Positions 1-10,944 of a stretch of DNA of 64,000 nucleotides are shown in pieces; positions within the stretch are counted from its first letter, which is position 1; the number at the start of each line of letters is the position of its first letter. The DNA comes from Diploptera punctata (Eukaryota > Arthropoda > Insecta > Blattodea > Blaberidae), in assembly GCA_030220185.1 (NCBI GenBank), contig JASPKZ010004572.1, positions 31,001 to 95,000 on the forward strand, in the 5' to 3' direction. The position numbers and the translations under genes were made by a program. The notes below the pieces were generated by a model. It saw only the letters and a program-made list of their open reading frames with translations, had not been told where the DNA came from and did no database searches.

Positions 1-1168
1 AGAAAAGAAATGGGAATATAATGGTACTGTACATCAACTATATGTAGACTTCAAAAAAGCATATGATTCAATTAAGAGGGAGAAGTTATATAGTATCCTG
101 CTGGAGTTCGGAATTCCTAAAAAGTTAGTTAGACTTATACGAATGTGTCTACATGGCTCTAAGAGTAGCGTGCGTGTAGGCAAACAGTTTTCGGACACTT
201 TTGAAATCCAGAATGGGTTGAAGCAAGGAGATGCACTATCTCCTCTACTATTTAATTTTGTACTAGAGCATGCTATTAAATCTTTAGAGAATGAGGAAGG
301 CTTACAACTGAATGGTATTAATAAGCTGTTAGTTTAAGCTGATGATGTAGTACAACTGGCCGATAGCGAGGAGATACTAAAGGCCAACACGCACACATTA
401 TTGAGTAACACTAAGAAATTAGGACTGGAAGTAAATATCAGTAAAACTAAATATATGGTCACATGTAGAAATTCAGTATATAATGGAAATGGACAGCTAA
501 TGACAAATGAGGGAAATTTTGAGGAAGTGGCTGAATTCAAATACCTAGGAACAATAATCACAAATAGGAATGAGATGCACAAAGAAATTAAACATAGGCT
601 CAATTCTGGAAATGCATGCTATTATGCATTGCAGAGACTTTTGATGTCCCAACTCCTTTCAAAAAACGTTAAGCTGAAAATATATAAAACTATTATTCTA
701 CCAGTTATATTATATGGGTGCGAAACATGGACTCTTACTTTAAGGGAGGAAAGGAGATTACGAGTATTTGAGAATAAAGTTCTTAGGAAAATTTTTGGAC
801 CAAAGAGAGATGAACAGACAGGTGAATGGAGAAGACTACATAACAATGAACTACATGGTCTTTATAGGAAGCCAGATATAATAAGAACAGTTAAGTCTCA
901 TAGACTGCGATGGGCAGGACATGTTGCGCATATGGGGAATGAAAGACGTGCATGGAAACTTCTTGTAGGAAAGCCAGAGGGAAAACTCCCAGTTGGTAGA
1001 CCAAGAATGAGGTGGGAGAACAACATTAACTATGATTTGAGGGAAGTAGATTATACAGGGAATGATTGGAAAGCATTAGCTCAGGATAGGGATATATGGA
1101 GAGCTTATGTCCGCGCGGCCATGAACCTACGGGTTCGATAGTGCCAGTGAGTAAGTAAGTAAGTAAGT
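1..1168 (+). mobile_element. RTE-like LINE, 3' part of the reverse transcriptase ORF, family 1
   Basis: Truncated at the window edge. Reads YVDFKKAYDSIKRE, NGLKQGDALSPLLFN and then LLV-stop-ADDVV, so the residue before the catalytic ADD is a TAA stop at 335-337. The frame then continues from before 401 to 1141 with FKYLGTIITNRNE, LPVILYGCETWTLT, RLRWAGHVAHMGNERRAW and the C-terminal AYVRAAMNLRVR. After the stop comes a short 3' UTR and a (GTAA)n tail to about 1168. Microsatellite tails and this C-terminus are typical of RTE-clade elements; the clade assignment is inference. The copy is dead because of the stop in the catalytic box. It serves as reference for six or more 5'-truncated or deleted relatives in the window. 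Confidence 0.85.
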
Positions 1169-1567
1169 ATTAAATCTACACAGGAAAGATTCATCAGTCT
1201 TTGTCTCTGATAGGCCCGGGCAAAGGAAAACAGACAGCACTTACATTTATGAACTGGACGCTACAATTAGGATAGCTTAATATATTAGTAGATTCTCTAG
1301 GCCAGTAAAGGTCCAAATATGGTATCGAACTCTTCCGGATTCAGGGACCAGAAGGGTCGATGACCGTGCATCTTATTACAACTTATCCTGTCACACATAC
1401 TTTACTACCTATTCTTAAAAATTTGATTTATCAGCTTTCCAGGAATAGTCAAAATCCTAAGTAGTATTTTTTAATGTTCACCATTGAATCATATTATTTT
1501 TATTGGAACCATGTTCTGTTATATTTTTTGCAGTTTTGGTGCTACTGATGTATACAGAAATACTTAC
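1169..1567. other. Intron 7 remainder, no gene seen
   Basis: Non-coding sequence between the first LINE and exon 7. A forward reading around 1200-1385 (PVKVQIWYRTLPDSGTRRV) looks like decayed coding matter but is not assignable. No splice-bounded catalase exon was found here. Confidence 0.4.
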
Positions 1568-1720
1568 ATGAAGAACTCTATCGCAGCTGGGTTCAATACC
1601 AGATACTAGATTCCCAGGAGTGAAAGCAAGTTGTTCCACTTGCGCAAAGTAATTTTGAGGGTTGGTATCAAGAATAAATACTCCTACAGGCAGAAGAGGA
1701 AACTTGTCTTCAGGCCACAA
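1568..1720 (-). CDS. Catalase-like exon 7 (last exon in the window)
   Basis: 51 codons, phase 0, from an AG acceptor to a consensus GTAAGT donor. LWPEDKFPLLPVGVFIL, NPQNYFAQVEQLAF and GIEPSCDRVLH match the catalase segment WPHKDYPLIPVG...NPVNYFAEVEQ...GIEPSPDKML. The human NADPH contact His305 is Glu (residue 313); the neighbouring Trp is kept. The next catalase block (GRLFSYPDTHRHR, with the haem-ligand Tyr region) is not found between here and base 1, so at least one more exon lies outside. Confidence 0.92.
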
Positions 1721-2119
1721 CTATCAACATGAAAAGTACACAAATCTACTTTAGTAATAAACACATTGGTGACCGACAGATGTACATAGTACCCATCTGG
1801 CGGTAGGATGGACTTTTATTTTTTTAACTGAAATTAACAAAATATAGTTTTTAAATCAATATATCTACATTCAATAGCATCAATCAGACTACTTTCAGAC
1901 TGTCTACATAAACACCTACACAGATTTGACGTGGCAAATTCACTAAAATGTTCTTTTTGTAATTAAATGAAGATATGGAGCATAACCATCTCCTCCATTG
2001 CCCAGCTTTTGTAGAACAGACCAGCCTTCCTGCTAAATGTCAGAGTGCAAGAGAACTAATGATTTCATTGTCAAGTGCTCGACATTAGATACCAACCAAC
2101 GAACATTCAATAGCATATC

Positions 2120-2965
2120 ACCCAAAAAATAAAAAGTGTATTTAACAAGAATGAAAACACTCTAGCTGTATCTGTGGACCTGAAAGGAGTCTACAATACA
2201 ATTACATCCATCCAATGGCTGATTGACTCAAATTTGAGCTTTGGCCTCCCATAACTTCTGCTGCCAATCATTTATATTTTATGTGGCAAGCCTACAGTTG
2301 CGACACTTAAGTAGGTTTGCAGCATCTTCCTTAATACCATCCTCCTATCTTTTTTCAGTCTTCCAACTCATCTATTCCCCATAAAATTAGTTATAAGCAC
2401 CTTCATTGTTGCTCAGTCTGTCGAGAGCCTTTGTACATGGCCAGCCCATTCTAATTTCTTTAATTTAATAAAAGTGACAAGGTCAGGTTCATTGTATTTG
2501 TTGTACAATTCTTTGTTGTATCATATTCTCCACTGATCATTAATATTTATTAGTCCAAATATTTTCCTGAATACTTTTTTTTTAAATAATTTTGGATCTT
2601 TTAGTAAGGCTCCATTTCTCACTACCATAAGTCAAAACTGTTCTTATTAAAACTTTATACAGCGTTATTTTAGTTGCTGAGTGTATGTTATTACTCTGCA
2701 CAATACAATTTGGAGAACAAAATTAATACAAAAGTTGAAGATATTTATCAAAAACAAAATGGTTCAAAAGATTCTTACAACAGTGCTGGATCAAGACAAA
2801 GTACAATAATTGCATTTCAACTTACATACAAATATTAATTGGTCTTCCACAAGAAGCAGAGACAAGCACAACACTATCACATGATTTACTACAAACATTC
2901 ATAGAAGGAATTAATGTGTGCATGTTTGCAGATGACATAGGTTATTTAATATGATGATTACAATG
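2120..2965 (+). mobile_element. Jockey-like LINE reverse transcriptase fragment, interrupted
   Basis: The left part (about 2135-2285) reads ENTLAVSVDLKGVYNTI, equivalent to the first catalytic Asp block of a reverse transcriptase (usually VDFKKAYDTI). The right part (about 2755-2960) ends INVCMFADDIGYL, the FADD catalytic box. The two halves are separated by a minus-strand LINE fragment at about 2290-2700. Several stops and frameshifts show long decay. Confidence 0.6.
2290..2700 (-). mobile_element. LINE 3'-end fragment, inserted in the jockey-like remnant
   Basis: The minus strand reads VLTYGSEKWSLTKRS near 2640, then MGWPCTKALDRLS, then DGIKEDAANLLKCRNCRLAT. This is the degenerate form of the usual C-terminal LINE block (YGSETW, EWAGHV, GRPKKRWEDDVKEDARKLL). 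It lies opposite to, and splits, the jockey-like fragment. Frameshifted throughout. Confidence 0.55.
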
Positions 2966-3127
2966 AAATTGAACAAACATAAAAACAATCTACTATTTTA
3001 TATGCTTTAATTCATTCTTTTAAATAAGATTTAAAAGGGATTATTACTAAATAAAGAAATAAGGATTAGAGAAATTTCAAGGAACAAAACAGTATTTTAA
3101 TTACTGGTACTTATTGAAATTAAAATT

Positions 3128-3575
3128 TACCTTTACTCATCATCATCATCATGAACAAATTCGTTTTAGGCCATGTGGCCTGTACGGTAAACCTAGCGAA
3201 GATGGTCTTGATCTTTCCACCGATGTTTTGGTCTTCCTTGGTCCCTATGTCCAGTTGGGGTATATTGGAATGCCAATTTTGGAAGTCTATTTCTTGCCAT
3301 TCTCCTCAGATGATTTTTCCATTCTTGTTGGTATCTTTGTATATCTTCATTTAAACTTGTTACTCCAAGTTTTCCTCTGATAATAGTGTTCCTTTGGTGA
3401 TCCAGTCTATTAACTCCTAACAATGATCGTAAGAAGCGCATTTGGCTTACTTGAAGTTTATGAGAGTTTCTTTTATTTAAAATCCAAATTTCACTTCCAT
3501 ATTTTAGAGCAGCTTTTGATGTGATGTTATGTAATCTTAGTTTTGTCTCTGTCCTCATCTGTTTACTTTTTTAAT
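3128..3575 (-). mobile_element. LINE 3'-end fragment with (ATG)n tail, family 3
   Basis: The minus strand codes ALKYGSEIWILNKRNSHK, QMRFLRSLLGVNRLDHQRN and the terminal GHRDQGRPKHRWKDQDH, followed by a short 3' UTR and a trinucleotide tail (the CAT run at 3138-3151 on the plus strand). The inverted block GGCCATGTGGCCTGT next to the tail recurs at 14754. Only the C-terminal third of a reverse transcriptase ORF remains. Confidence 0.75.
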
Positions 3576-3694
3576 TAAATATTGTCACTTTACATATTGT
3601 GATTTTTTTACCACTTAAAATGTAAACAGAGGAGGTTTGTTTTGTCACTGTTGTTTATAAAAACTTGAAATTTCATAACTTTAGCTAGATAAGA

Positions 3695-3905
3695 AAATAT
3701 TAATCATCATCATCATCTTCATAGTATAGGCTCCATACTCCATCATCTCTTCTCCCTCATGATTTGTACATCCAAGCCTGCTTCGCAAATCTGTTGTTAT
3801 CCATTCGTTGCAGGTGTTCAGTCCATCACTTCTTGTAATTATAGATTTGATGTATTATTGGCATTACTCCTAATTCTTCTCTTACAGTTTTTTTAATATT
3901 CAGTA
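3695..3905 (-). mobile_element. Probable LINE 3'-end fragment with (ATG)n tail
   Basis: A CAT-repeat run at 3703-3720 is followed by a minus-strand reading near DWTPATNGITTDLRSR, with stops. It resembles the tail end of the same class of LINE as at 3128-3575. Too decayed for firm placement. Confidence 0.4.
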
Positions 3906-3946
3906 TTAATACTGAATTAATTCACCGGTAAATTATAAAGGGTTTA

Positions 3947-4187
3947 TTAAGATAAAATCAAATGTTTCATACCTCTCCTCATATTAATCTTCTAAGTAGA
4001 TTGTGATTTCAAGACCATAGCGATCCCATCTTCAGTACCATCTTGATGACTGATGTTATATATGATGTTAGATCGATATAACATCAGTCGTCAAGATGGT
4101 ACTGAGGATGGGACCGCTATGGTCTTGAAATCGCGATCTACTTACAAGATTATGAGGACAGGTATGAAACATTTGATTTTATCTTAA
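3947..4187. repeat. Long palindrome, copy 1 (about 105-bp arms)
   Basis: The left arm begins TTAAGATAAAATCAAATG and the right arm is its near-complete reverse complement, with a loop of roughly 20 bases around 4065. Arms differ at about ten positions. They carry ATTTCAAGACCATAGCG and CCCATCTTCAGTACCATC. The right flank AAACCTCATAGTGATTTATT is shared with copies 2 and 6. Interpreted as an inverted pair of Penelope-like terminal repeats. Confidence 0.7.
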
Positions 4188-4345
4188 ATTAAACCTCATA
4201 GTGATTTATTCCTATAAAAGTTCAAATGGTTTAGTGTTTATATCAATTATTTTTATTATCAGCACAATTATAATTTTGGATACCAGTATCTCAATGAAGT
4301 GAGGGAATTGTTTTTTACATAATAATAACTAATTATAATTAATTT

Positions 4346-4664
4346 AGTCCTCCGCTGTGGTCTCGAGGTAGCGTGCTGCCTTGTCACGCAGCAGGCCCGT
4401 ATTCGATCCCCGGTCGGGGCAGTTTTTCTGGGTGAGGCTTTTATCGGGGTTTTTCCTCGTTTGTAAGACAAATGTCAGGAAAACTTTAAGGCCCAAACAG
4501 TCCTCGAAATCATATGGCCATCATCATCATCATCATTCTTCACCAGTGTGGAAAGCAACGGCAAGCTACCACACCTACAATTCCCTAGTAAAGCTGCAAG
4601 CATAGCATGAAAATGCTATGATTGCAGTGAAGGACCTGCCTTCAGGCAGAATTACTGTGGATGG
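4346..4664 (+). mobile_element. tRNA-derived SINE, family 1, full length with target-site duplication
   Basis: The head has a pol III A box (TGGTCTCGAGGTAGCGTG) and B box (TATTCGATCCC), then a body with an internal CAT-repeat run and a 3' end at AATTACTGTGGATGG. An 11-bp duplication ATAATTAATTT flanks it exactly (4335-4345 and 4665-4675). Two further copies on the minus strand (42736-43061, 56107-56411) have the same ends and their own duplications, which fixes the element boundaries. Confidence 0.88.
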
Positions 4665-4699
4665 ATAATTAATTTTAATAGCTATAATACTTATTTGGG

Positions 4700-5215
4700 T
4701 TGTAATTTTACTATAAACACAAAAACTGAAAGAGACATACATGTGAAACTGTCGAAATTTCAAATGATATGTGGAACTATACATAAAACATTAAAGAACA
4801 AAACAAGAAGAGATACTAGATTGAAGTTTTATAATACATTGGCAGTTCCTGCATTACTTTATGGGAGCGAAACTTGGGTAATGACCAAAAAATTACAAAG
4901 TAGAATACAAATGCAGAAATGAACTTCCTTAGAAGAACAAAAGGCTGCACAAGATTGGATCGGATATAGAATGAAGATATAAGTACAGAGTTAAATATAT
5001 ATCCATTGAATGAGAAAATCAGAGAATATAGAGAAAAATGGTTTACACATGTGGAAAGAATGAATGTAACAAGATTACCAAGCGCAGCATTCAACTACAA
5101 GCCAAGAGGTTCAAGGAATGTAGGAAGGCCAGTAGAAAGATGGACAGAACAACTGTGAGGCGGCACAGGCAATTTTTGCCTAGCCCGTGAAGTGAAGAAG
5201 AAGAAGAAGCTATAA
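4700..5215 (+). mobile_element. LINE 3'-end fragment with (GAA)n tail, family 2
   Basis: Reads TLAVPALLYGSETWVMTKK, then in other frames the degenerate C-terminal region, ending in a short 3' UTR and a GAA run at about 5198-5214. It is related to the larger minus-strand element at 45533-48678, which has the same tail type. Multiple stops. Confidence 0.7.
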
Positions 5216-5353
5216 TACATAAATATATTATGTTATCATACTTCATAGTCTTAGAGGAAATAGTGTTAATGTAATTTGGTTTCTGTAAGTTATTTGAGAA
5301 CAATTCTGAGAGACCATTGCATATCTTATTGTTTACAAATAAATTATACAAAC

Positions 5354-5545
5354 CTTAGTAATATCAAATGGATTCCAAGGATACTTCTTAGCCTGCTCAA
5401 AAGTCATGAGCTGTATAGATATATTCCAAGATGGAGTATTACCACGTGCAATGGAATTGTACAAATCTCTGGTATAGTAATCTGGGTCGGTACCCTGTAA
5501 TCTCTGTGCGTCTTCATCTGTCATTATCCTCCAACCTTGATTAGG
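5354..5545 (-). CDS. Catalase-like exon 6
   Basis: 64 codons, phase 0, between an AG acceptor and a GTTTGT donor. It reads PNQGWRIMTDEDAQRL, then DPDYYTRDLYNSIARG, then PSWNISIQLMTFEQA and WNPFDITK. This is the beta-barrel/wrapping segment that in catalases ends WNPFDLTK or FNPFDLTK. Asn286 is in an N-I-S sequon, which fits a secretory-pathway product. Confidence 0.92.
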
Positions 5546-5559
5546 CTTCATTCAGAAAC

Positions 5560-6435
5560 AAAAAAAACATTAAAATATTAGTACAAATCAGTAAATTAAA
5601 GCTGTTTTCCAAATTTCACAACAATAGCTATAAAGAATTTTTTATTTGAATTCATTTCTCAATTAGAAAGTAGTAATTTGGCAAAAATGATTATGTACAA
5701 AATTTACAGTTTTCAAGAAAATAAAGATAAATTTTAAGACTAACAGAAAACAATTGAATTAATGAAAACTGTAGCAGCTTAACTGAACAAATAACTTTTT
5801 GATAAAAACAATTACTGGGAATTATTTATAAGAGTATCAATAAGTTATTCTTATTTATGAACAAATCTTCCTTAATATTTTCTATTCTCATTGTCATTGT
5901 TAATATAATACTGTATAAATATAAAAATTCCAAAATAAAAATAAATTAAAAATCTGTTTTCATTGCATTACCACAGAATTAAATGTATATGTTATACATA
6001 AATCTGTGAGAAATGTCTCTGTTCATTAGGTAGATTTGTGTGATTTCTTATTTCATACAACATTACAGTAAACTAACTTCAGCTTTTGATTTTTAACTTC
6101 CAATTTCTGATATATTTGTTTATTTTTTACATTAAATCTCATTAAAATCACACTAGAAATGAAATTTGTACTGCAATAAAAATGTCTATATCGTATTGCC
6201 TTAACTGTTAGTCATTGGTGCAATGTTGTTTTTAGCATATATGGATAGTTCACTGATAAGACCATAAGTTTACGTCATGGGTGAACGGGTTGGCAGGAAG
6301 AGTGTACAGTGCTGACTGACTAAAACCGGCACGCTGGTTACTTTTCAGTCAGTATAACTCACGACTCATTCATATTAGGCAATCAATTGAGTTGGTGTTT
6401 ACTTGATGAAAATCCTTTACTTATTTAATTAAATA
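5560..6435. other. Intron 5, AT-rich, no gene seen
   Basis: Low-complexity intronic sequence without a supportable ORF. From about 6290 the sequence leads into a Penelope-like element end; TACAGCTGTTTCGG occurs at 6492-6505. Confidence 0.4.
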
Positions 6436-6439
6436 AATA

Positions 6440-6876
6440 TAAACCTTACAGTTTTATTTGATTTTCACATTTATTAAGATATAATTTAGTTACAGCTGTT
6501 TCGGTACACTGTACCTTCTTCAGACATGTTAACAAATTAATTAATTGTGTTATTATAGTACATAACAACTGTATCTATGCAACAATATTTTTTTGTTACA
6601 ATCTGTGTTATAAATTTAATATTCAAATCTAGTTGGGAATTTAACAGTTTATTACCACTTTTCAATTTATTTATTTCTACAGCTTCTAAAAGGTCCAACT
6701 TCTTTCCTTTGTCACAAACACGTAAAACTTTAAAATTTGGATCAAAACAATGATCATATTGGAGTAGCTGGTTAACATACTTTGAATTATCTAAATTTAT
6801 GTTATATGCTCTCATATGTTCCTTTATACGACAAATAATTTGTAATATAATCATATTAGCATGGTGGTTCATGTGT
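6440..6876 (-). mobile_element. Penelope-like element, C-terminal endonuclease-side fragment
   Basis: The minus-strand ORF reads RIKEHMRAYNINLDNSKY, QYDHCFDPNFKVLRV and KLDLLEAVEINKLKSGN, then LLNSQLDL. This is the usual C-terminal part of Penelope-like proteins around the GIY-YIG nuclease: the KEH block followed by LLEAxEI and LLNxQLDL. The GIY-YIG residues themselves are not seen. The fragment ends where a TTAA-flanked piggyBac-like element begins at 6877. Confidence 0.7.
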
Positions 6877-7116
6877 TTAACCCTTTGCCCCGCTCAGTTA
6901 TTTCCAGTAGTATGCTGTATAGAGACATATTCCTTTTATGGCATTTAAAGTTTAAATGTCTTCTACTCACTTTTAATTGAAGAATGGCATATGTGTACTA
7001 ATTATGATCTCTTTTGAAAAATCATGTGAAATATGCTAAATCAAAAACTTGTTTTCAAATTACAAATATCATCATCAAATAATTAATTATTAATTTTGTA
7101 AATATGTCACGATACA

Positions 7117-7118
<2 letters not shown>

Positions 7119-7159
<41 letters not shown>
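7119..7159. repeat. (TA)n microsatellite
   Basis: About 20 uninterrupted TA units inside the piggyBac-like element. Confidence 0.95.
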
Positions 7160-7162
<3 letters not shown>

Positions 7163-7497
7163 ACCTCAAAGTATTCCACAATTGTAGGGATGGATAATAT
7201 TACCTTTCAATAATATTATAATTGAAGCAAATATATTTATTATCAATTAATATTTTATATGTATGAATAAAATATATAGGCCTATCCTCAGTTTAATATC
7301 TTATGGAGACAGCAATGTTTATAGTTTGCATAAAATTATTATGATAAACTGTATTAGTCCGTTTCTATTTATTTTTTAATTTCAACTTGAAATAATGTAC
7401 CATTGACGATTTTATTAATAATTTAACACTTCGAGTCCCGGTATAGGCGAAAATTTTTCTCTTCAAATATAATGTACCATTGTTAAAAAAAACTATA

Positions 7498-7912
7498 TTT
7501 CGCTGACTATTTAACTCATGCCCCAAATGGGAGTCAATGACCAATCACGTTTCAATGATTTCTGTTTTACAACCAATCAGAGTCGTGTTTCACCAAATAT
7601 TTATCAGTGTTATAATTACCATATTAAAGAAAGCTCCTCCTTACAATATTGCGTTCCTTTGGCAATAAATAGTATGATCTGGTTGCAGTGATAAACAAAA
7701 GAAGCGGTAGAAGCGTACCTATCGTTTCTCATTTGTTTTCAAACATCGCTGTTTACATTAAATATATAAATATTTTAAAATAACTATTGTTAAATAATGA
7801 TTTGTGAGTAAACAGCTTAATTTTATTCGTTAAATAGTCCTAACAAATGCCACTCTTGATTTCCAATTTATCGATAATTTGGAAATCACTCGTGGCATTA
7901 CTTATGATAAAT
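7498..7912 (+). repeat. Dispersed repeat B, copy 1
   Basis: Begins GACTATTTAACTCATGCCCC and ends GTGGCATTACTTATGATAAA. A second copy with the same boundaries is at 39176-39895, carrying extra sequence inside. The 3' end holds an imperfect inverted repeat (AATGCCACTCTTGATTTCC against GGAAATCACTCGTGGCATT). The class of element is not clear. Confidence 0.7.
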
Positions 7913-8651
7913 CAAGACACAGACACAGAAAGTAAGTAACATCATTAGTAGAAATTCTCGCATATCCAAGTTCTACTACAGATAAAATATATTTATTTAT
8001 TTATTTATTTATTACTTTCTCTATTACCGGTATATAAAAAAGAAAAATTGTCCTTATCCGTTTATAATTTTATTTGGTGATGAGAAAGATTCCATTTCTT
8101 TAAAATTAAGTTCTGAGGACCAATTATTAAAAGAGTAAATATTGTTCTCGTTTTAATCAGTGCGCTCTGTCGTCGACGCTATGATTTCTTCATGACTGTC
8201 ACTCGTTTGTTCTATATGACTATATTGCACTAAACTACCCATCCAAGAAGCATCAGAACTATCATTTTCATAATTAAATTCCTCATCTATCGCGGCCACA
8301 ACGTCTTCACTGAACAATGTGTTTAAATTACAGGTAGTTTTACTAACACATGAACTTCTGCTTTCGCTTGCCAAGGTTACAGATAAACTGGTGGAGGCTT
8401 TCAAAAATAGGGTTGAAAACACAAACAAAGTACTGTTAGAATTTTACAAAAAATATAAAGCAAGCCTTGTTGCCACATTTAATACATTCCACAGATGCCA
8501 AAGAATGACTGACATGTCACAGTTTTCCAAGAAAGTGAATCCAAGTTGAAATACAGCTGTTTTATAAAGAGGTACGTTTTACTACATTATACGGGGCAGG
8601 GACAAAGCAAGTACGGTACGCTTTACTATGTTATACAGGGCAAAGGGTTAA

Positions 8652-9415
8652 GTAGAGAGTTTGTCGAATTCTATCAATTCAAGGAATAATATGTTATTTT
8701 GGACAATATTCCTATGTAAAAACTTAGAGTAAACATGTAAAAAACTGTAAAATTCAATCTGTCAGCCACAACCTGCACAAAAACCATCTGGAAATATTTA
8801 TGTCTGTGCCTAATGCTCTGGAGTTAACAACAAAGTTATTCTCCTTGTTGCTTCCCAATACTTGGATGTCACATCTTGATCATTTTGAAGAGCTACACAG
8901 TTTGTTAAATGTTCTCTGTCCATTTCCACACCTTGAGAACACAATATACACCAATTCTATGAAGATGTTTTCATGTCCTGTAGTAAGCCTTAGTATAGCA
9001 ACCACAGATTTTGTGGTATTTCCAGAATTATAAAGGGTTTCTGACAGTATTTTTATATTTCTGTTTCTGATATCCAGAAATATAGATAATGAAAAGAGGA
9101 AGGTATGGGTCACACAGGTAAACAATATTGGATGCCGAATGAGGGAGACTGTTTTGGGAGCATAGCATAGCTGACATGGTGTGTTCAATGAACGATGCCG
9201 TGAGCATCTCTGCTGCTGCTCTACCCAAACAAAAGGTCATAACAAATGAAAAAGACACCTATACATCTATTGAAAACGTCTCCAAGCTGATGGATATCAA
9301 TATCCGTCGAAATGATGTGATGCAGGATCATAGGCATGAAGTGGATAAACACTTGAAAATGGTATTAAAAAAATTGATATGCAATCAAGTACCGACATCA
9401 ATGTTAAATCAGTTA
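8652..9415. other. Intron 5, unassigned
   Basis: No recognised gene. Short open frames in both orientations have no family signature that I can see. The right end runs into a LINE endonuclease remnant. Confidence 0.3.
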
Positions 9416-9419
9416 GGCA

Positions 9420-10510
9420 GATGGAATTCAAATCATCTGGTCTGGGTGAAAATCAGACAATGGTTATCACTCATGAGAGGAACAAAAAATAAAGATGATT
9501 CTGAAAAAAATTGAATTGAAAAACTTGGGAAATGATGAACTACGGAAAGAATACCAAATCAAAATTGCTAATAGATTTGAAATACTGGAATCTTCAGATG
9601 AGAATGAGGCGGTTGAAGAAGAAATTGATATAAATAAAGAATGTGAGGCTATAAGACATACTATTAAATTGTCAGCATAAAAAAGCATTGGTTATTAAAA
9701 AAAAGGGGAAATACAAGAAGTGGTTTGATGAGGAATGTGCCAACATTATAAAGAAAAGAAAGCAAGCAAAAATGAATTGGCTGCATGAACCAAATGAAGG
9801 AAAGTAGAAAAATTAGGTAATATTAGACAGGAAACCACTAAGTTATTAAAGAGTAAAGAGAGAGAATATTTGAGGGAGAAGATTAATGATCTTGATATGA
9901 ATGCAAAGAAAAGGAACATCAGAGAATTATAGCAAGGAATTAGGATAGAGAAGAAAGGGTTTCAGGCTAGAACAAACATAATTAAGAATGAAAATGGGGA
10001 TATGATTGTAGATTCCAGGAATATATTAAATAGATGGAAAAGTTATTTGAATCAGCTATTAAATGTACATACAGAACAGGATATTGAAGAGGATAATTTA
10101 CACCTAGCAGAAATGCTAGTCACAGAACCAAGTGCATTAGAGGTTGAAATGGTGGTAGAAAAATTGAAGATGTGTAAAGCATCAGGTTCAGATGGGATCC
10201 CAGCAGAACTGATAAAATCAGGGAGAGAAAAATTTATGGACAAGATACATCGCTTAGTTTGTCTTATAGACTGTGATGGACAGAACAATTTGTGCAAATG
10301 GGGAATGAAAGAGGGGCATGGAATCTTTTGTAGGAAAATCAGAGGGAAAACACCCAGTTGGTAGGCCAAGAATGAGATGGGGGATTAACATTAATCATGA
10401 TTTGAAGAAAGAATATTATATAGGAGATGACTGAAAGCATTAGCTCAGAATAGGGAAGTATAAAGAGCTTATGCTCACGTGGCCATGAACCTATAGGTTT
10501 GATAGTGTCA
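9420..10510 (+). mobile_element. Family 1 RTE-like LINE with large internal deletion
   Basis: Starts in the C-terminal part of the endonuclease (HLVWVKIRQWLSL), continues through the linker with KKWFDEECANIIKKRKQAK and REYLREKINDLDMNAKKRN, then enters the reverse transcriptase N-terminus (ILNRWKSYLNQLLNVH; KMCKASGSDGIPAELIKSG). At about 10255 it jumps to the extreme C-terminal block seen at 900-1141 of the first LINE, so most of the polymerase, including the catalytic boxes, is missing. Stops occur in the linker. The 3' end lacks a clear GTAA tail. Confidence 0.75.
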
Positions 10511-10560
10511 TTGAGTTAGTTATTCATGATATATACATTAAGGCTAAAAATTAAAGATAC

Positions 10561-10740
10561 CTTCATGAAAAATTTAGCATAATGTGTCATGCCTTGCTTA
10601 TTGACTAACTTAAATGCATGGATGCTATAACCATTCATATGACGATAGGTATAAGGAAGACCAGAGTCGGAAAATAAATATAGAGTACTACTTAATGCTT
10701 CTGGACGCAAAGTGACGTAGTCCCAAAACATGTCCAAATC
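10561..10740 (-). CDS. Catalase-like exon 5: NADPH-region exon
   Basis: Exactly 60 codons between a GCAG acceptor and a GTATCT donor, phase 0 at both ends. DLDMFWDYVTLRPEA and YRHMNGYSIHAFKLVN are unmistakable catalase blocks. Two NADPH contacts of mammalian catalase are changed: human His194 and Arg203 are both Ser (residues 202 and 211). Lys237 is retained as the last residue of the exon (245). Loss of these contacts suggests that NADPH is not bound, which is an inference. Confidence 0.92.
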
Positions 10741-10944
10741 CTGCAACATTAAAAAAAAACTATGTTTTCATTTTGGATAGAATTATTATAATATTTTTAT
10801 AATAAACTTATGTCTGGATGTAACAAATATGAGGAGTGAATCTAAGAATAGGAATCTGATTCAGCCAATTGAATTAACAATAAGCCACACTTTTGAACCA
10901 AATTTCAAAAACAAGAAGTCAGGTATCAGTACTTCCCTTATAAG

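Larger units (their letters stand above)
6881..8647. mobile_element. Non-autonomous piggyBac-like element (TTAA-flanked)
   Basis: Flanked on both sides by TTAA (6877-6880 and 8648-8651), the piggyBac target. Terminal inverted repeats of 10 bases, CCCTTTGCCC, open at 6881 and close at 8647; CCCTTT starts are common in this superfamily. No DDD transposase is visible. One minus-strand ORF (8153-8428) has an acidic stretch (DEEFNYENDSSD, DSHEEI) such as occurs at the N-terminus of piggyBac transposases, but it is too short to decide. A separate repeat (7498-7912) is nested inside. Confidence 0.65.

Noticed and set aside
1..336. Reverse transcriptase that might suggest a retron or diversity-generating element
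   Set aside because: The C-terminal WAGHV and GRP-RW blocks, 5' truncation, microsatellite tails and target-site duplications show non-LTR retrotransposons.
1141..1567. Search for the next catalase exon (haem-ligand Tyr region)
   Set aside because: No AG/GT-bounded minus-strand segment with the YPDTHRHR-type block is present; the exon must be left of the window.
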